A stretch of 64,000 nt of DNA from Delphinus delphis (taxonomy: Eukaryota > Chordata > Mammalia > Artiodactyla > Delphinidae), in contig NC_082696.1 in NCBI RefSeq assembly GCF_949987515.2, positions 59,177,447 through 59,241,446 on the forward strand, given 5' to 3'. The position numbers and the translations under genes were made by a program. The notes under the pieces were generated by a model that worked only from the letters and a program-made list of their open reading frames with translations, ran no database searches and was not told where the DNA came from. This document shows positions 49,123 through 61,554 of this stretch, one piece after another (position 1 is the stretch's first letter; every line of letters starts with the position of its first letter).

Positions 49123-51276
49123 GTAAGTTTCAAAGACACATGGTTGAGAAAGGTAGCTTTTTTTTTTTTAATGCTGGCAATTCTAAGAAGATGTGAGGCT
49201 GTTTAAGTCTCACCAAAACTCAGCCATAAATATGGAAACAATTCCATGGCTTCCAGTTTTTTGTACTTTTTCCATATATATGATTGCTTGCCATTGATCC
49301 AAATGCATTTCTGCCCCATGTACTGTTAACTAAAGAAAAACTCAGATAACAAGAATATCTTTATAAAGGGCTATGAAAATAAGGAATAGCCTCCACATTT
49401 ACTCACTTTAGCAAGAACATAAAAGGTAACACAGTCAGTTTATCTCAGATATTTCACTTACTATTTAATTAACCACAGTCTAATATTTTGCCCTGTGTTT
49501 TATTTCAAAATACAGGAATGTTAAATAATGATTATATTATTGTTAGAATTAAATATATGGTAACAAATACAGTTGAGGCAACTGTATAAATAGATTAGGA
49601 ATAAATTGCTGGTTTTGTGGATTTTGAAATTTTATATTATTTTATTCTTTATATATGTATGCTAGGTCATCTTATGAGATATTTTTCCTCTTCATAGAAC
49701 ACTTTGCAAATGTTATCCTATAGATCAATGTTGGACTTGCCACTACAGACCACCAAAAAACATAATACTGCAAAGATGGGATATGCTGAAGCAGCAGCTG
49801 TTAGTAGTTTCTCACATATGTGTGTGAAAGGAGAGAAAGAAAAATCTTTGTGCATTCTAGTTCATTCATAGAGCTTCGGGAATTAGTTACAATTATACTG
49901 CTCAATACTAACAGCGAGAATCAGGAAACAAATATTGGGGTATAAATATAAGAAGTGAGCCTATAATTTTATGTCTGCCTTCACTTACATTTTTATGTAT
50001 ACCTTTATAATATGTATTCATTTCATATTCATGTATAAGCATATATTATACATGCATATATTATATATAAATATAATAAAAGCTATTTCAGTATATATGA
50101 ATAAGACAAAATAAAGGCAAATAAGTCACTTCTAAACAAAATCATCATCAAAATATACTGCATATGTTCTATTTGGAGGGTATGATTCAAATTATAGATA
50201 TCAGAGTTAGCAACAGTCCTCTGTTTATACCATCTGAAACAGCAGAGAGATGATCACTTAGCTTTGTTTTGGTTCCAATTCATTTTTTTTTCAAGAATTG
50301 TAATTAAAAACTGCATTAATGCCACCAATTATGGCCTCCAAGGGACCAGAAACCCCATGTTACTCCGTGATGGAACACAACTGAGCTGCAAACATCCATT
50401 TACCATTATAATACTCATTAATCCTGCCAAAAACAACTCATTACGGGACTTCAAGGAAATCATCTCATAGGCAAACACAGCACAGAATGTCATTGTATTC
50501 CTCACAGCAAAGTTGCAGAGGTGCAAACTGCTCAATGTCACCAATTTATGAAGCTTGAAAACTATGGTTTCACTTTTTATCAAGCTAAGACCTTTATGTG
50601 AAAGAACTGGGCTAACCTCTCACCCTTTAAGCAAAATCTTAATAAGAAGCATTTTGACTTAAAATCTCAGTAATACAAGCCTGAAAATTTTTACTAAACT
50701 ACCTATCAAATTCTTCCAGAACCCAATCTCACCTCTTTGGACATCAACACCTCCCAAAGCAATGACAAAATTCCCATCACATTCACTGTCATCTTTCTGG
50801 CTGGATCTAAAATAAAATATAAACGCTTTCTCTTTCTTTAGTCAATTGAATATATTCAAATATATCTGCTCCTTTTTCTATCCCTGGCTCCAGGGAGGTG
50901 CTGCAACCAGCACGATCTCTCTGAATGCTTATTGGTGATTTGATGCCACTGCTCTAGGTGACAAATCAAGTCCTAAAATACCCTGCAGCAAACAAAACTC
51001 AGAGTTGTAAATTATCATTTTATAAGCAATTATTGCAAAGATGAACGATAAGAGAAGAGATTTATTTTAAATACATGAACAATGATCATGTTTCAAAACC
51101 AAAACAAACTCTTCTCTTTCTCTTCAACACCGTATTTCCTCTGATATTTCAGGACTCTTTGCTTAAGCAGAAATTATCTAAACGTGGTGTCTGAAAAAAT
51201 TTTCTGAAGTAAGCTTAGATAAAATACAAAGAAGCTAATTTTAAAATATTTGGTTATACTTATTGTCGTTTTACAG

Positions 51277-51370
51277 GATTTGAAAGAAAGGAGGAGAAAA
51301 AAAGTTGTAAGAAAAATTTTCTCCAGTGACTATACATTTTCTCTCATAAAATTACTAGAAAGAACTGAAA
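51277..51370 (+). CDS. Candidate coding exon C of an unrecognised split gene
   Basis: A 94-bp segment between acceptor ...cttattgtcgttttacag (AG at 51275-51276, with a branch-site-like gctaat upstream) and donor gtaagtgat at 51371. Only the frame starting at its first base is open: 31 codons plus one base. It encodes a very basic stretch, DLKERRRKKVVRKIF, then SSDYTFSLIKLLERTE. It continues exon B without a frame change. The odd base is completed by the terminal piece at 51672. Confidence 0.45.
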
Positions 51371-51671
51371 GTAAGTGATAATATGCAGTATCTGAAAACT
51401 AGTAAGTGACCACCTTTAATCAAGATTATTCTCTAAGAGTTTAAACCAAACTTACTTCATATGCTTTTAAAAATACCTATTCCACACAATTCTAATATAA
51501 CAATTAGCAATATTAGTCAAAATTGGTTGAATCAGTAGCAAAATGAGGTCTAACATGACTTCCTTCTACAAACAAATTCTGGAAGTTGATACTTGGCATA
51601 AAAGCTGAAGAGAAACATACAATTTACAAACTGATGAAACAAAAAAAATTATCCTTATTTTTCATTTTCAG

Positions 51672-51698
51672 CTTTCAGGATTGGGATTTAAATCTTGA
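51672..51698 (+). CDS. Candidate terminal exon D (start of last exon with stop)
   Basis: A T-rich acceptor tract ends in two possible AGs. With AG at 51670-51671, joining to exon C gives five more whole codons and TAA at 51689-51691. With AG at 51677-51678, it gives five codons and TGA at 51696-51698. Either closes the reading frame at once, so what follows would be 3' UTR. A possible polyadenylation signal (aataaa) is far away, near 53060. This is the weakest of the four pieces. Confidence 0.3.
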   Translation, partial: LSGLGFKS

Positions 51699-54011
51699 AA
51701 ATAGCTACAAAGCAGCTGCTGTGTGCTCACACCAGGATTTACCTGCTCAATTGTCAACCTTCTAAATTACAGAAGTTTCCTGCTAGACTCTAAGTCCTGT
51801 GAGAACTCTGTTGTACACCACTGAGTCATCAGCTCTTGTCATCACGTGGAATACAATCTCTAAATGTTTAGTGAATTTAAAAATTGTTGAATTTTACCAG
51901 GATAATAGCCTGAGAATATGCAAATATCTACATTGTCCCTGTTGTGGGTCTTTTCCCCCCCACCCCAAGAAGATGCATTTGTTTTATACCCTAAGTTCTG
52001 AACTCTTTTCCTTGAAAAAGTGGGTGTGTTATGAGCAGGAAGCAGAAATTTTCAAAAACTGAAGAAAAAAATCCACATCTTGGTTTTTGTTGATGGAAGA
52101 AAGCTTAACTACTGAGAGGTAGGAGTAAGACAACTGGAAAAGAGATGAATGTTTTAGACTGACAGTCTTCCTCACCTTTGGAGGCCTTGATGTACTCACT
52201 GCATCTAGGTCCTAGATGAGGCATTACTCTGGAACGTTTAATCCTTTGGAGGCTGGAAGCTTTGCCCAGAGCTGAGAGGATCAGAAGAGCTCTCTGAGGG
52301 CTGAGTTGGAGTCAGCAAGGTGTCTGTGACTTTGGAATAGCACTCCTGATTATGCCACAAGCTGACTGCTCTACAAGGACAAGTAAAAGAAAAAAAGAGA
52401 AGGAAATCTTGGCTTAGGATACAATTCACCCATCCCCCAGTGTATCTGGCCCCTTATTAGACCAAGATATCTTCATGATCTCAGTATAGGCCTAGATATC
52501 AGGAGCTAAAATAGATTAAATATGACTTTTAAAAAAGGAATATGAAAATTCCTGTATTCTAGTTTTTCTGACCAAGATTTATACCTGTACAGAATCAATG
52601 CAGAAAATCCCATACTCCTGTTTCTCCTTGCAAGTAGAGCTTCAATACGGATCTTAGTTTATCAGACTAAAAGCTGAACCAGCTGGAAAAGAGTGAAGTC
52701 TAGCAGGTACTTCCAGCTCTTTTCCCAAACTACTAGCAAATAAGTACTTGCTTCTTTGATGGCATCCTTGTTCCAGGTGGGTATCAAGTTAGATGGGAGG
52801 ACATATTTTTTTCTAGTTTTGTTTTCAAACTGTGAGGTGGGATGAGTAGGGAATCCTCAGTACAGTAATAGTTACTTACTAGGTACTAAATCTTGTATGA
52901 GATAAAATATGAAAGATTTTTCCACAAAATGGGTGTTTTCAGGTTGTGAAAATGAAATGGCTTTAAATCTAACATGCAAATGGAAGTGATTCATGTTTGG
53001 ATGGGCACCATATTCACATTCTAGAGTTCCAAGTTAATGTAGAGAATACTAATCATAATAAATAAAAATAATTCTTAGTCTGCTGCATTTTACATGTTTC
53101 ACAAAGACTGATGAGTAGAAAGAAACTAACTTACAATTTGTCAGTGGGCATTCTTTGGGATTAAAATAGCCAGTTCACGTGAACGTGTTGAAAGTGTCAA
53201 GCACCGTGTATTTGCTGGGGTACAGAAGACAGAACTTCCAGATCTCTCTGAGATGTGGAATCTGCACTGTCAAATATGCCAACTAATCTCTGGATGGCCC
53301 AGACCAAAGTACAAAACTCTGTCACTTCAGGAAATTTTAAAAATATTATCTAGCATTTTATCATTATCAGAATAAAGTGTCACCATCAAGGTGTTGCAAG
53401 AGAATGCAAACATTTGTTATTTATTTATATAGCTTAATTTGTGTTTTCTGTTACGGGCTCTAGGAATGACAAATAATTCCAGTTGTATAAGTAACATATA
53501 CAGTAAATGCCCTAGCAACACAGACACGCAGACACACATACACAGACAAAAGTGAAATCATACCAAGAAGAAAAATCTACCACTTTTTTTAAACAGTTGG
53601 AGCAAAAAAAATTTATACAAGAACATGTTTCCTAAAGTCCTGGAGAGGCCACTTGTGCTCACAATCTACTGTTAATATAAAATTCGTATAGTAAATGCAC
53701 ATGTGTTTTGGATTATTTAGGGTTTATTTCATTGATAATCATTACTGCCAGAGCCAAGTTAAAACTAACATACTTTCATTTTATGAATGAATTGCTAAGC
53801 AATTGTTGCCATTCAATTTTCTAATTCAAGTCATTGCCCTCTTCCACTTTTCCCCTTCCTACCCTCACTACAGGCTCCACTCTCATCATTTAAGCAAACT
53901 AAAATAGAACAACAATCACGAATGTTGCTGCAAACTGTATTTAAAAACAGATTGGAAAGTAATGAAAAAATATTTGCTGAATTATTCTGTTTAAATATTA
54001 GGTTTTCTTTT

Positions 54012-54170
54012 TCTTTTTTTTTTTTTTTTGCGGGACGCGCAGGCTCAGCGGCACATGGCTCACGGACCCAGCCGCTCCGCGGCATGTGGGATCTTCCCGG
54101 ACCGGGGCACGAACCCGCGTCCCCTGCATCGGTAGGCGGACTCTCAACCACTGCGCCACCAGGGAAGCCC
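54012..54170 (-). mobile_element. Short CHR-type SINE with ~55-bp internal deletion
   Basis: Exact target-site duplication taggttttctttt (13 bp) at 53999-54011 and 54171-54183. Relative to the other short copies, the segment between the terminal 'gcgg' and 'gacgcgcaggctc' is missing; head and A-tail are intact. Confidence 0.96.
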
Positions 54171-54183
54171 TAGGTTTTCTTTT

Positions 54184-54773
54184 GATGACAGTGTGCTGCG
54201 TCTACCTGGATGGACAAATGGGATTTTCTTGCATATGTACCAAGGACTCATTCCGATTTGACTTCATTCAAGTTGTTTCTGACCTCTTTTCTAACTTTAC
54301 ACATCACTGTAAAAACCGAGCTCACTTTTCCAGGTGCTAGTTTCTCCTCCACCCTGAGACAATCAACTGCAAAAACAATGATTATAACTAAACGTCCCCG
54401 ACTGACATATATCTCAATAATATATTTCGAATGCCTGTGGCATATTATTTCTAATGACATTAACTAGCTGATTTTCATTCTTCAATGATTTAATGCTACA
54501 AAAGTGATAACCTATTGTCTGATATTTCCTTTTATTGTTTTTACTCAACTATCAGCTTAATAACATGGCAATCTCTAACTCATTTCATAAGTTTGTTGGT
54601 ATAGGCTACACATAAAATTTAGATTCCAAAATATAAATTGTAAATGAAGAAAAGAATTATGGAAGAGAGGCTATAAAATTTCAAATTATTTCACTACAAA
54701 GGTTTATCTTATTAGCAAAACAAAAGGTTATCACATGCACCTTTTGAAATGTTTCAGAACATCAGACAAAGAC
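54184..54773. other. No recognisable feature
   Basis: Single-copy-looking DNA; overlapping short open frames (54210-54467, 54248-54460) without known domains. Confidence 0.5.
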
Positions 54774-54783
54774 ATTGAAAGTT

Positions 54784-55082
54784 GGACTTCCATGGTGGCC
54801 CAGTGGTTAAGAATCCACCTGCCAATGCAGGGAACATGGGTTCAAGCCCTGGTCTGGGAAGATCCCACATGCTGCAGAGCAGCTAAGCCCGTGAGCCACA
54901 AATACTGAGCCCACGTGCACAACTACTGAAGCCCACGTGCCTAGAGCCCGTGCTCTGCAACAAGAGAAGCCACTGCAATGAGAAGCCCACGCACCGCAAC
55001 GAAGAGTTGCCCCTGCTCCCGGGAACTAGAGAAAGCCTGCGCGTAACAACAAAGACCCAGCACTGCTAAGAATAAATAAACA
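54784..55082 (+). mobile_element. Long CHR-type SINE (outer, older)
   Basis: Begins ggacttccatggtggcc and ends in aataaata. One 'cacaactactgag' unit is shortened. The duplication attgaaagtt (10 bp, exact) lies at 54774-54783 and 55321-55330, beyond the second SINE, so it belongs to this older insertion. Confidence 0.93.
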
Positions 55083-55320
55083 GGGCTTTCCTGGTGGCGC
55101 GGTGGTTGAGAGTCTGCCTGCCGATGCAGGGGACACAGGTTCATGCCCCGGTCCGGGAAGATCCCACATGCTGCGGAGCAGCTGGGCCCGTGAGCCATGG
55201 CCACTGAGCCTGCGCGTCCGGAGCCTGTGCTCCACAACGGGAAAGGCCACAGCAGTGAGAGGCCCGCGTACCGCAAAAATAAATAAATAAATAAATAAAT
55301 TTTAAAAAATAAAAAAAATA
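55083..55320 (+). mobile_element. Short CHR-type SINE inserted in the tail of the long SINE
   Basis: Starts gggctttcctggtggcg directly after the first SINE's aataaataaa tail and ends in ~6 repeats of aaat plus A-rich DNA. It lacks separate unique flanks, as expected if it landed in the A-rich tail. Confidence 0.95.
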
Positions 55321-55330
55321 ATTGAAAGTT

Positions 55331-55744
55331 AAAGCAACCTTATAACAATGAAAGATATTAGCACTGCCGGTGAGAAAAATTAAAAGCATAGTGTCAAAAT
55401 CTAAAAGTACAACCTATCGTAGACACAGAATCTGGCTTTGGCTTAATAGGTTCTGTGACTTTACAGATATTTTACAGGTAAAATTTCAAGACAATGTCCA
55501 AAGAACCTAAGGCAATGAACAAGTCAGGCGAATCAGAAATTTGTGAAATTTCAACCTTGCAATCCCCACCATGCCAGTCCTTGGCTGGAAGCCACAGAAT
55601 AAAGTTAGAGATGTTTTCCAAATTCTGGAGATTTTAAATATATAGTAACTCAAATGATCTATCAAAAAACTAAGAATTTTAAATAATTTTTAACATTTGT
55701 GGAATGGATTTTCATATTGAATGACTCACCTCCCTGAATCTTTT
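55331..55744. other. No recognisable feature
   Basis: AT-rich DNA. Confidence 0.5.
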
Positions 55745-55815
55745 GTGCTTCTTTTGATACTGTGTAGCACGTACAAAGTAGGGACTCAATAAATGCTGAA
55801 TAGACTGAACTAAAC
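55745..55815 (+). mobile_element. L2-like 3' end
   Basis: 'tagcacgtacaaagtaggga' and 'ctcaataaatgctgaataga' resemble the L2 3' terminus. Confidence 0.5.
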
Positions 55816-55851
55816 TCTTAACGATGGAACTCAATTTATTTAAATATAGCA

Positions 55852-56010
55852 GGAGGCAGAATAGCACTTTGGCGAAGAGTAGGCATCTTGTGGTTTGATT
55901 GTTTGCTCTTTCACTATTTATCTGTCTGACTTTCAGTAAATTGCTTAATATCTTTAGATATCAGTGTATTTATCTGTTAAATGGGGATAATTAAGTTAAA
56001 TATTTAGTGC
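55852..56010 (+). mobile_element. MIR SINE
   Basis: 'gaggcagaatagcactttgg', 'tttcagtaaattgcttaata' and 'ctgttaaatggggataatt' are in sense MIR order. Confidence 0.75.
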
Positions 56011-56263
56011 ATTAATTTATATATATATATCTCACAAAGAGCTTACTAATTTTTATCTAAATTAATAATTATTTGGGGGTGTTTCAAAGAATAAAAATAT
56101 ATAAATTCATAGTAGATTTAGAATAAGGCAGAATTGGAAACATTTTGCTATAACAATAAGATAGAGCATTCTTTACTTCAAAATTAATATTTTAAAATTT
56201 TATTTTTATTTCCTAACATAGGTGTACTATAATTTCAATCAACCAAGAAATGCTTATTAACTA

Positions 56264-56269
<6 letters not shown>

Positions 56270-56295
<26 letters not shown>
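56270..56295. repeat. TA microsatellite
   Basis: Nearly pure TA run. Confidence 0.95.
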
Positions 56296-56499
56296 GCAGT
56301 GGTAAGTATTATATAAAGGTATATACAATTTAAATTACCAAATCAAAGAATAATTTGAAGGAATGTACACTTTTAGAAAAAAATAATTTTAAAAATATTC
56401 ACCATCTAATATATTTCAACTTGTGGAGCAATTTGAATTTGCTTATTATGCTATCTTCAAGTAGGCGCTATTCAAAGGATAAAATCTAAGAGTAACTGT

Positions 56500-57120
56500 G
56501 TTTAAAAGGGCATTGAAGGAGCATGACCAGATGTCCCAGGCATTATGTGTAGTTTCCGCAAGAGCCTGCAGCATGGAAAAAGAACTTCACTGATCAGAAA
56601 TCTGAAGGTTGGGCAAGCAAATATGGTGAACGCTATGAGCAATTGTGCCCTTCTACTAGCATAGTGTCTTTGAGATGATGCACTATAAGTTTGGTTGATA
56701 TGGACATCAGTAGACCGTGTCACAGAATGTGTCATATGCACACCAGTGAACTGGCTCTTCAAGCATGTCCCTGGACAGAAGGTTTGATTCATTCCCTCCG
56801 CAACACCAAGGAGACTGGCTTTGATTGGGAAAGAGTGGGAATAACTCCATTCTCCATTGGAATCATCACAGAGATGAATTCTCCATTCTGAAGCACATAC
56901 AGAATTAGAGGACGCTATGAGCAGCTTCAAGAACTCCCTGAAAAGAGGGGGAGAGAAGGGAACACTGACCGAGCAATGGGAAATAGTGGCGGCTGGCAGT
57001 AGTGCAAAGAGATCCTCAGACTGGCAAAGACTCTACAGGACTTGGGAGCATCCTGTGGTTCTGAAATTGTGAGGTATTCTGGGATTTCATTTACCCCTGG
57101 AACCCCAGAATTAGGTTATA
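56500..57120. other. Unrecognised island, higher GC; possible decayed retrogene
   Basis: Sequence is less AT-rich than its surroundings. It has a 142-codon minus frame (56502-56930) and several shorter + frames, for example one reading AWKKNFTDQKSEG near 56570. None is recognised, and no splice sites, A-tail or flanking duplication was found. It might be a degraded processed pseudogene, an old repeat, or ordinary single-copy DNA. Confidence 0.25.
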
Positions 57121-58888
57121 CTTAGTAAAATTGTGAAACCAGCAGTTTATTCTTTCAGGTTCTACAGGTATTTACACCTTTAACATAGATTTTACATTAA
57201 AGCCCGTTATGTTGGGTTTAATTTTTTCTTCCAAAATTAAATATTATCTCTAACATGGTCCAGTCACTTCAGACATTGACCAAAACAAAGCCACAACATC
57301 ATTTATGGGGCTTTTCTTAGTGTTACTTCACAGACTCACAGGCCTTGGTATGTTTTATGATTAAAATCTAATAATTTTTCTCCATTGCTTTCTAATTGTT
57401 CCCACACCACAGAATACAGCAAGAAGCTGAATCTTAAGAATGAGTCTTTCTATAAGGTGTCTTAATAATTAAGAATAAGATATTTGGTTAGTAGTCCTTC
57501 TATGATGAAAAGAGACTGAGAAAATTAAAGATTGAAAAAATAGCTTAATATAAGAAAATATCATTTCTAATGATCTTCTCAGTTATGGACTTAGGACTAA
57601 AAGTTATTGACAAACTAAACTTTCAAATACTGAATCCTTAAGCTGCAAAGCAATAAGAAGCCTAATAGCTTTAAAGATCTCAAAAAGGTCTTTTGCCCAT
57701 GATATATGCAGCAAAATAAAGTAAAAACAAAAATATAGATCTGCCCATCTAAATGGATGAAACATATACAGTGAAGTTGTAGTATCTGATGCCAGATATT
57801 GATTAGTGAGAACATAACGAATTGTATGATCTATAAGACCATAATCCTGCTATTCATCTGCCTTTCAGGTCATAATCACATCCACTTCAAAAAGCTAAGC
57901 CAAATAGCAAGAGTTCTTCAATTGACTTCAAATTATTGAAATTATATACAAATTAATGTTTGCAATTATCCTATGAAAATTGAACCCTTTTAAATACCTG
58001 GTATCAGACTGACTATAAGACAGAAACACCATCTTCTCTGTACTGATCAACTGTGTACAAATAAAAACATTATCATGTCCTGATTTTATAAGGTGCATCT
58101 ACATTTGTTATATGCCCCACCAGCACAGGTGTTAAAAATAAACTTTAATACTGATAATGTTCCCATAATCCTGCTACCAAAGGATAACTTTTATTTACTG
58201 CCCTGGAAGATTCCCAATACTAGTAGGTTATCAATATATGCAAGTACCTATCACTACAAAGGTAAAAGTGTACTTTATCATTAATTTATAGTATCCACTA
58301 AATGGGAAATTTAGTGTTGCTTTTATGAATTTCATAGGCCTTCTGGTCTAGCTCTGTTCCTTTTAGCAGGAACATACCCCAAACCATGCCAGCTAAAGGA
58401 ACATCTATTGTTTAAAAGGTTTGTAAAAGTACGGCTCATTGCGACTCTTTTAAAGGTTAACAATATAAGTTTTCTTTCTCTCCTTTTCATACTCTTATTC
58501 TCTCCTGCTCATCTACCTCACCTCTGAGTCTGAAATCAAAAAACACAACAACAAAAAACATCAGAATTCTATGTAAAAAATCCTTTATTGGCATCACATT
58601 TTCCGTCTAAAAGTTCAAATTTTCATTTAAAAAATTTCCATACTTTGTCTCATCACTTAACCTCAGAATAAAATAATCTGATACTGCTTGATTGTTGTAT
58701 TATTTATAACTTGTATTGCCTCAATTTTTTTTTCTCTTTCTGGAATACAGATTCACTTATAGGTGATTTAGTAATATTTCACCTTTCTGTCATTAAAATG
58801 GGATTCCCAAAGTCTCCTATAACAACCAATTAGTAGGACAGTAATATCCACTGTGGAAATTCTCCCCTAGATCTCTTTTCCTGAAGTT
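57121..58888. other. No recognisable feature
   Basis: AT-rich DNA with no supported gene. The last bases tagacagttt (58889-58898) are the target duplication of the next L1. Confidence 0.5.
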
Positions 58889-58898
58889 TAGACAGTTT

Positions 58899-60417
58899 TT
58901 ATTTATTTATTTATTTATTTAATGTATTTATTTTTCACATCTTTATTGGAGTATAATTGCTTTACAATGATGTGCTAGTTTCTGCTTTATAACAGAGTGA
59001 ATCTGCTATACATATATATATATATCCCCATATCTCCTCGCTCTTGCATCTCTCACCCACCCTCCCTATCCCACCCCTCTAGGTGGTCACAAAGCACTGA
59101 GCTGATCTCCCTGTGCTATGCGGCTGCTTCCCACTAGCTATTTATTTTACAATTGGTAGTGTATATATGCCCATGCCACTCTCTCACTTCATCTCAGCTT
59201 ACCCTTCCCCCTCCCCGTGTCCTCAAGTCTATTCTCTACATCTGCGTCTATTCCTGTCCTGCCCCACGTTCTTCAGAACTATTTTTTTTTTTTTAGATTC
59301 CATATATATGTGTTAGCATACAGTATTTGTTTTTCTCTTTCTGACTTACTTCACTCTGTATGACAAATTCTAGGTCCATCCACCTCACTACAAATAACTC
59401 AATTTCGTTTCTTTTTATGGCTGAGTAATATTCCATTGTATACATGTGCCACATCTTCTTTACCCATTCATCTATCAATGGACACTTAGGTTGCTTCCAT
59501 GTCTTGACTATTGTAAATAGAACTGCAATGAACATTGTGGTACATGACTCTTTTTGAATTATGGTTTTCCCAGGGTATATGCCCAGTAGTGGGATAGCTG
59601 GGTCATATGGTAGTTCTATTTTTAGTTTTTTTGGAACCTCCATACTGTTCTCCATAGTGGCTGTACAAGTTTATATTCCCACCAACAGTGCAAGAGGGTT
59701 TCCTTTTCTCCACACCCTCTCCAGCATTTATTGTTTGTAGATTTTTTGATGATGGCCATTCTGACTGGTGTGAGGTGACACCTCATTGTAGTTTTGATTT
59801 GCATTTTTCTAATGATTAGTGATTTTGAGCATCCTTTCATGTGTTCGTTGGAATCTGTATATCTTCTTTGGAGAAATGTCTGTTTAGGTCTTCTGCCCAT
59901 TTTTGGATTGGGTTGTTTGTTTTTTTCATATTGAGCTGCATGAGCTGCTTGTAAATTTTGGAGATTAATCCTTTGTCAGTTGCTTCATTTTCAAATATTT
60001 TCTCCCATTCTGAGGGTTGTTTTTTTGTCTTGTTTACAGTTTCCTTTGTTGTGCAAAAGGTTTTAAGTTTCATTAGGTCCCATTTGTTTATTTTTGTTTT
60101 TATTTCCATTTCTTTAGGAGGTGGGTCAAAAAGGACCTTGCTGTCATTTATGTCATAGAGTGTTCTTCCTGTTTTCCTCTAGGAGTTTTATATTGTCTGG
60201 CCTTACACATAGGTCTTTAATCCATTTTGAGTTTATTTTTGTGTATGGTGTTAGGGAGTGTTCTAATTTCATTCTTTAACATGTAGCTGTCCAGTTTTCC
60301 CAGCACCACTTATTGAAGAGGCTGTCTTTTCTCCATTGTATATTCTTGCCTCCTTTATCAAAGATAAGGTGACCATATGTGCATGGGTTTATCTCTGGGC
60401 TTTCTATTCTGTTCCAT
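58899..60417 (-). mobile_element. 5'-truncated L1 (1.5 kb), minus strand
   Basis: Contains 3' UTR (tttatt at 58942-58947 is the complemented AATAAA) and ORF2 C-terminus up to the region that begins the L1 at position 1. The duplication tagacagttt is exact at 58889-58898 and 60418-60427, and may extend through the following tattta-like bases. Tail on the + strand is a tttatttattta run. Confidence 0.95.
59293..60170 (-). pseudogene. L1 ORF2 C-terminal fragment
   Basis: Minus-strand frames at 59837-60109, 59622-59900 and 59293-59655 carry successive parts of the ORF2 C-terminus: [14 protein letters not shown], the cysteine-rich [17 protein letters not shown] and IPLLGIYPGKT. Two frameshifts separate them. 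The last frame ends at the normal ORF2 terminus reading HIYGI. Confidence 0.92.
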
Positions 60418-60625
60418 TAGACAGTTTATTTATTTGTTAGTTTATTTATTTACTTGCTTATGTGCAGATATAAGCAAGTGGTTGTAATAGGAAAGCTCCA
60501 TACTTTTGAAGATCAACAAGATTACAATCAGTCAATTTTTAACTTTACCTCATTTTTAGTCACTTTACAAAGCTCCTAGCCTAGTTCTTTTTAAAAATCT
60601 TGCATATTATGGAGCTTAACATCAG

Positions 60626-60629
<4 letters not shown>

Positions 60630-60657
<28 letters not shown>

Positions 60658-60850
60658 CCGGTACGTGGGCCTCTCACTGTTGTGGCCTCTCCCGTTGCAC
60701 AGCACAGGCTCCGGACGCGCAGACTCAGCGGCCATGGCTCACGGGCCCAGCTGCTCTGCGGCATGTGGGATCTTCCCGGACCGGAGCACGAACCCGTGTC
60801 CCCTGCATCGGCAGGCGGACCCTCAACCACCGCACCACCAGGGAAGCCCC
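60630..60850 (-). mobile_element. Short CHR-type SINE
   Basis: Complete short form; the A-run (T on +) is ~28 long. A short duplication cagaaaa lies at 60623-60629 and 60851-60857. Open frames on both strands are SINE readings. Confidence 0.96.
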
Positions 60851-61115
60851 CAGAAAAAATATTTAAATGAGTGTACCGTACTATGAGAGTACTGCTTCCA
60901 GATTTCTGACAATGAGTTCCTCATTTCGTATTACGGATTAATATGAAAATAATGTTTCTGTTTTTACTTTTTGTGTATTATAAAATTAATTGTAGTGTAA
61001 CATTTTATTTGATAGCATATAAACTCTTACTTGCATTATTATTGGTGGCCAAAATTTTCTCTTGGCAATTTAGAGATACGAAATACAAGTCAAGCCAATA
61101 AGATATAATGTAAGA

Positions 61116-61326
61116 GGGGCTTCCCTGGTGGCGCAGTGGTTGAGAGTCCGCCTGCCGATGCAGGGGACACAGGTTCGTGCCCTGGTCCGGGAAGATCCCA
61201 CATGCCGCAGAGCGGCTGGGCCCGTGAGCCATGGCTGCTGAGCCTGCAAGTCCGGAACCTGTGCTCTGCAACGGGAGAGGCCATAACAGTGAGAGGCCCG
61301 CGTACCGCCAAAAAAAAAAAAAAAAA
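61116..61326 (+). mobile_element. Short CHR-type SINE
   Basis: Complete short form. A box at 61129-61139, B box ggttcgtgccc at 61172-61182, A-run of ~19. The duplication aagatataatgtaaga (61100-61115) matches aagatataatatagga (from 61327) with two differences. Confidence 0.97.
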
Positions 61327-61554
61327 AAGATATAATATAGGAGAAAATATACTAATGATCATTAAATTAGAAAAATAAAATGATATCTTGGGTTTTTAGT
61401 GATGTGTAATAAGCCAAGTAAATATCTAAAATAATCATGGGTCTTTAAACTGAAACACCTAAAAGAAGTTAGAAGGTAAGAAAATACTTCATATTTCACT
61501 TATTGACAGATAAAAGGACATACGCTTTGACGTGTCATTTATTGACAGAGAAAG

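Larger units (their letters stand above)
48301..53998. other. Repeat-poor block, right part
   Basis: Apart from the candidate exons and the low-complexity tract at 48425-48530 I see no recent insertion. TA-rich DNA lies at 49990-50110. The 84-codon minus frame at 50329-50583 and the 87-codon + frame at 51799-52062 have no known domain. 52160-52440 is less AT-rich but unrecognised. Confidence 0.5.
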
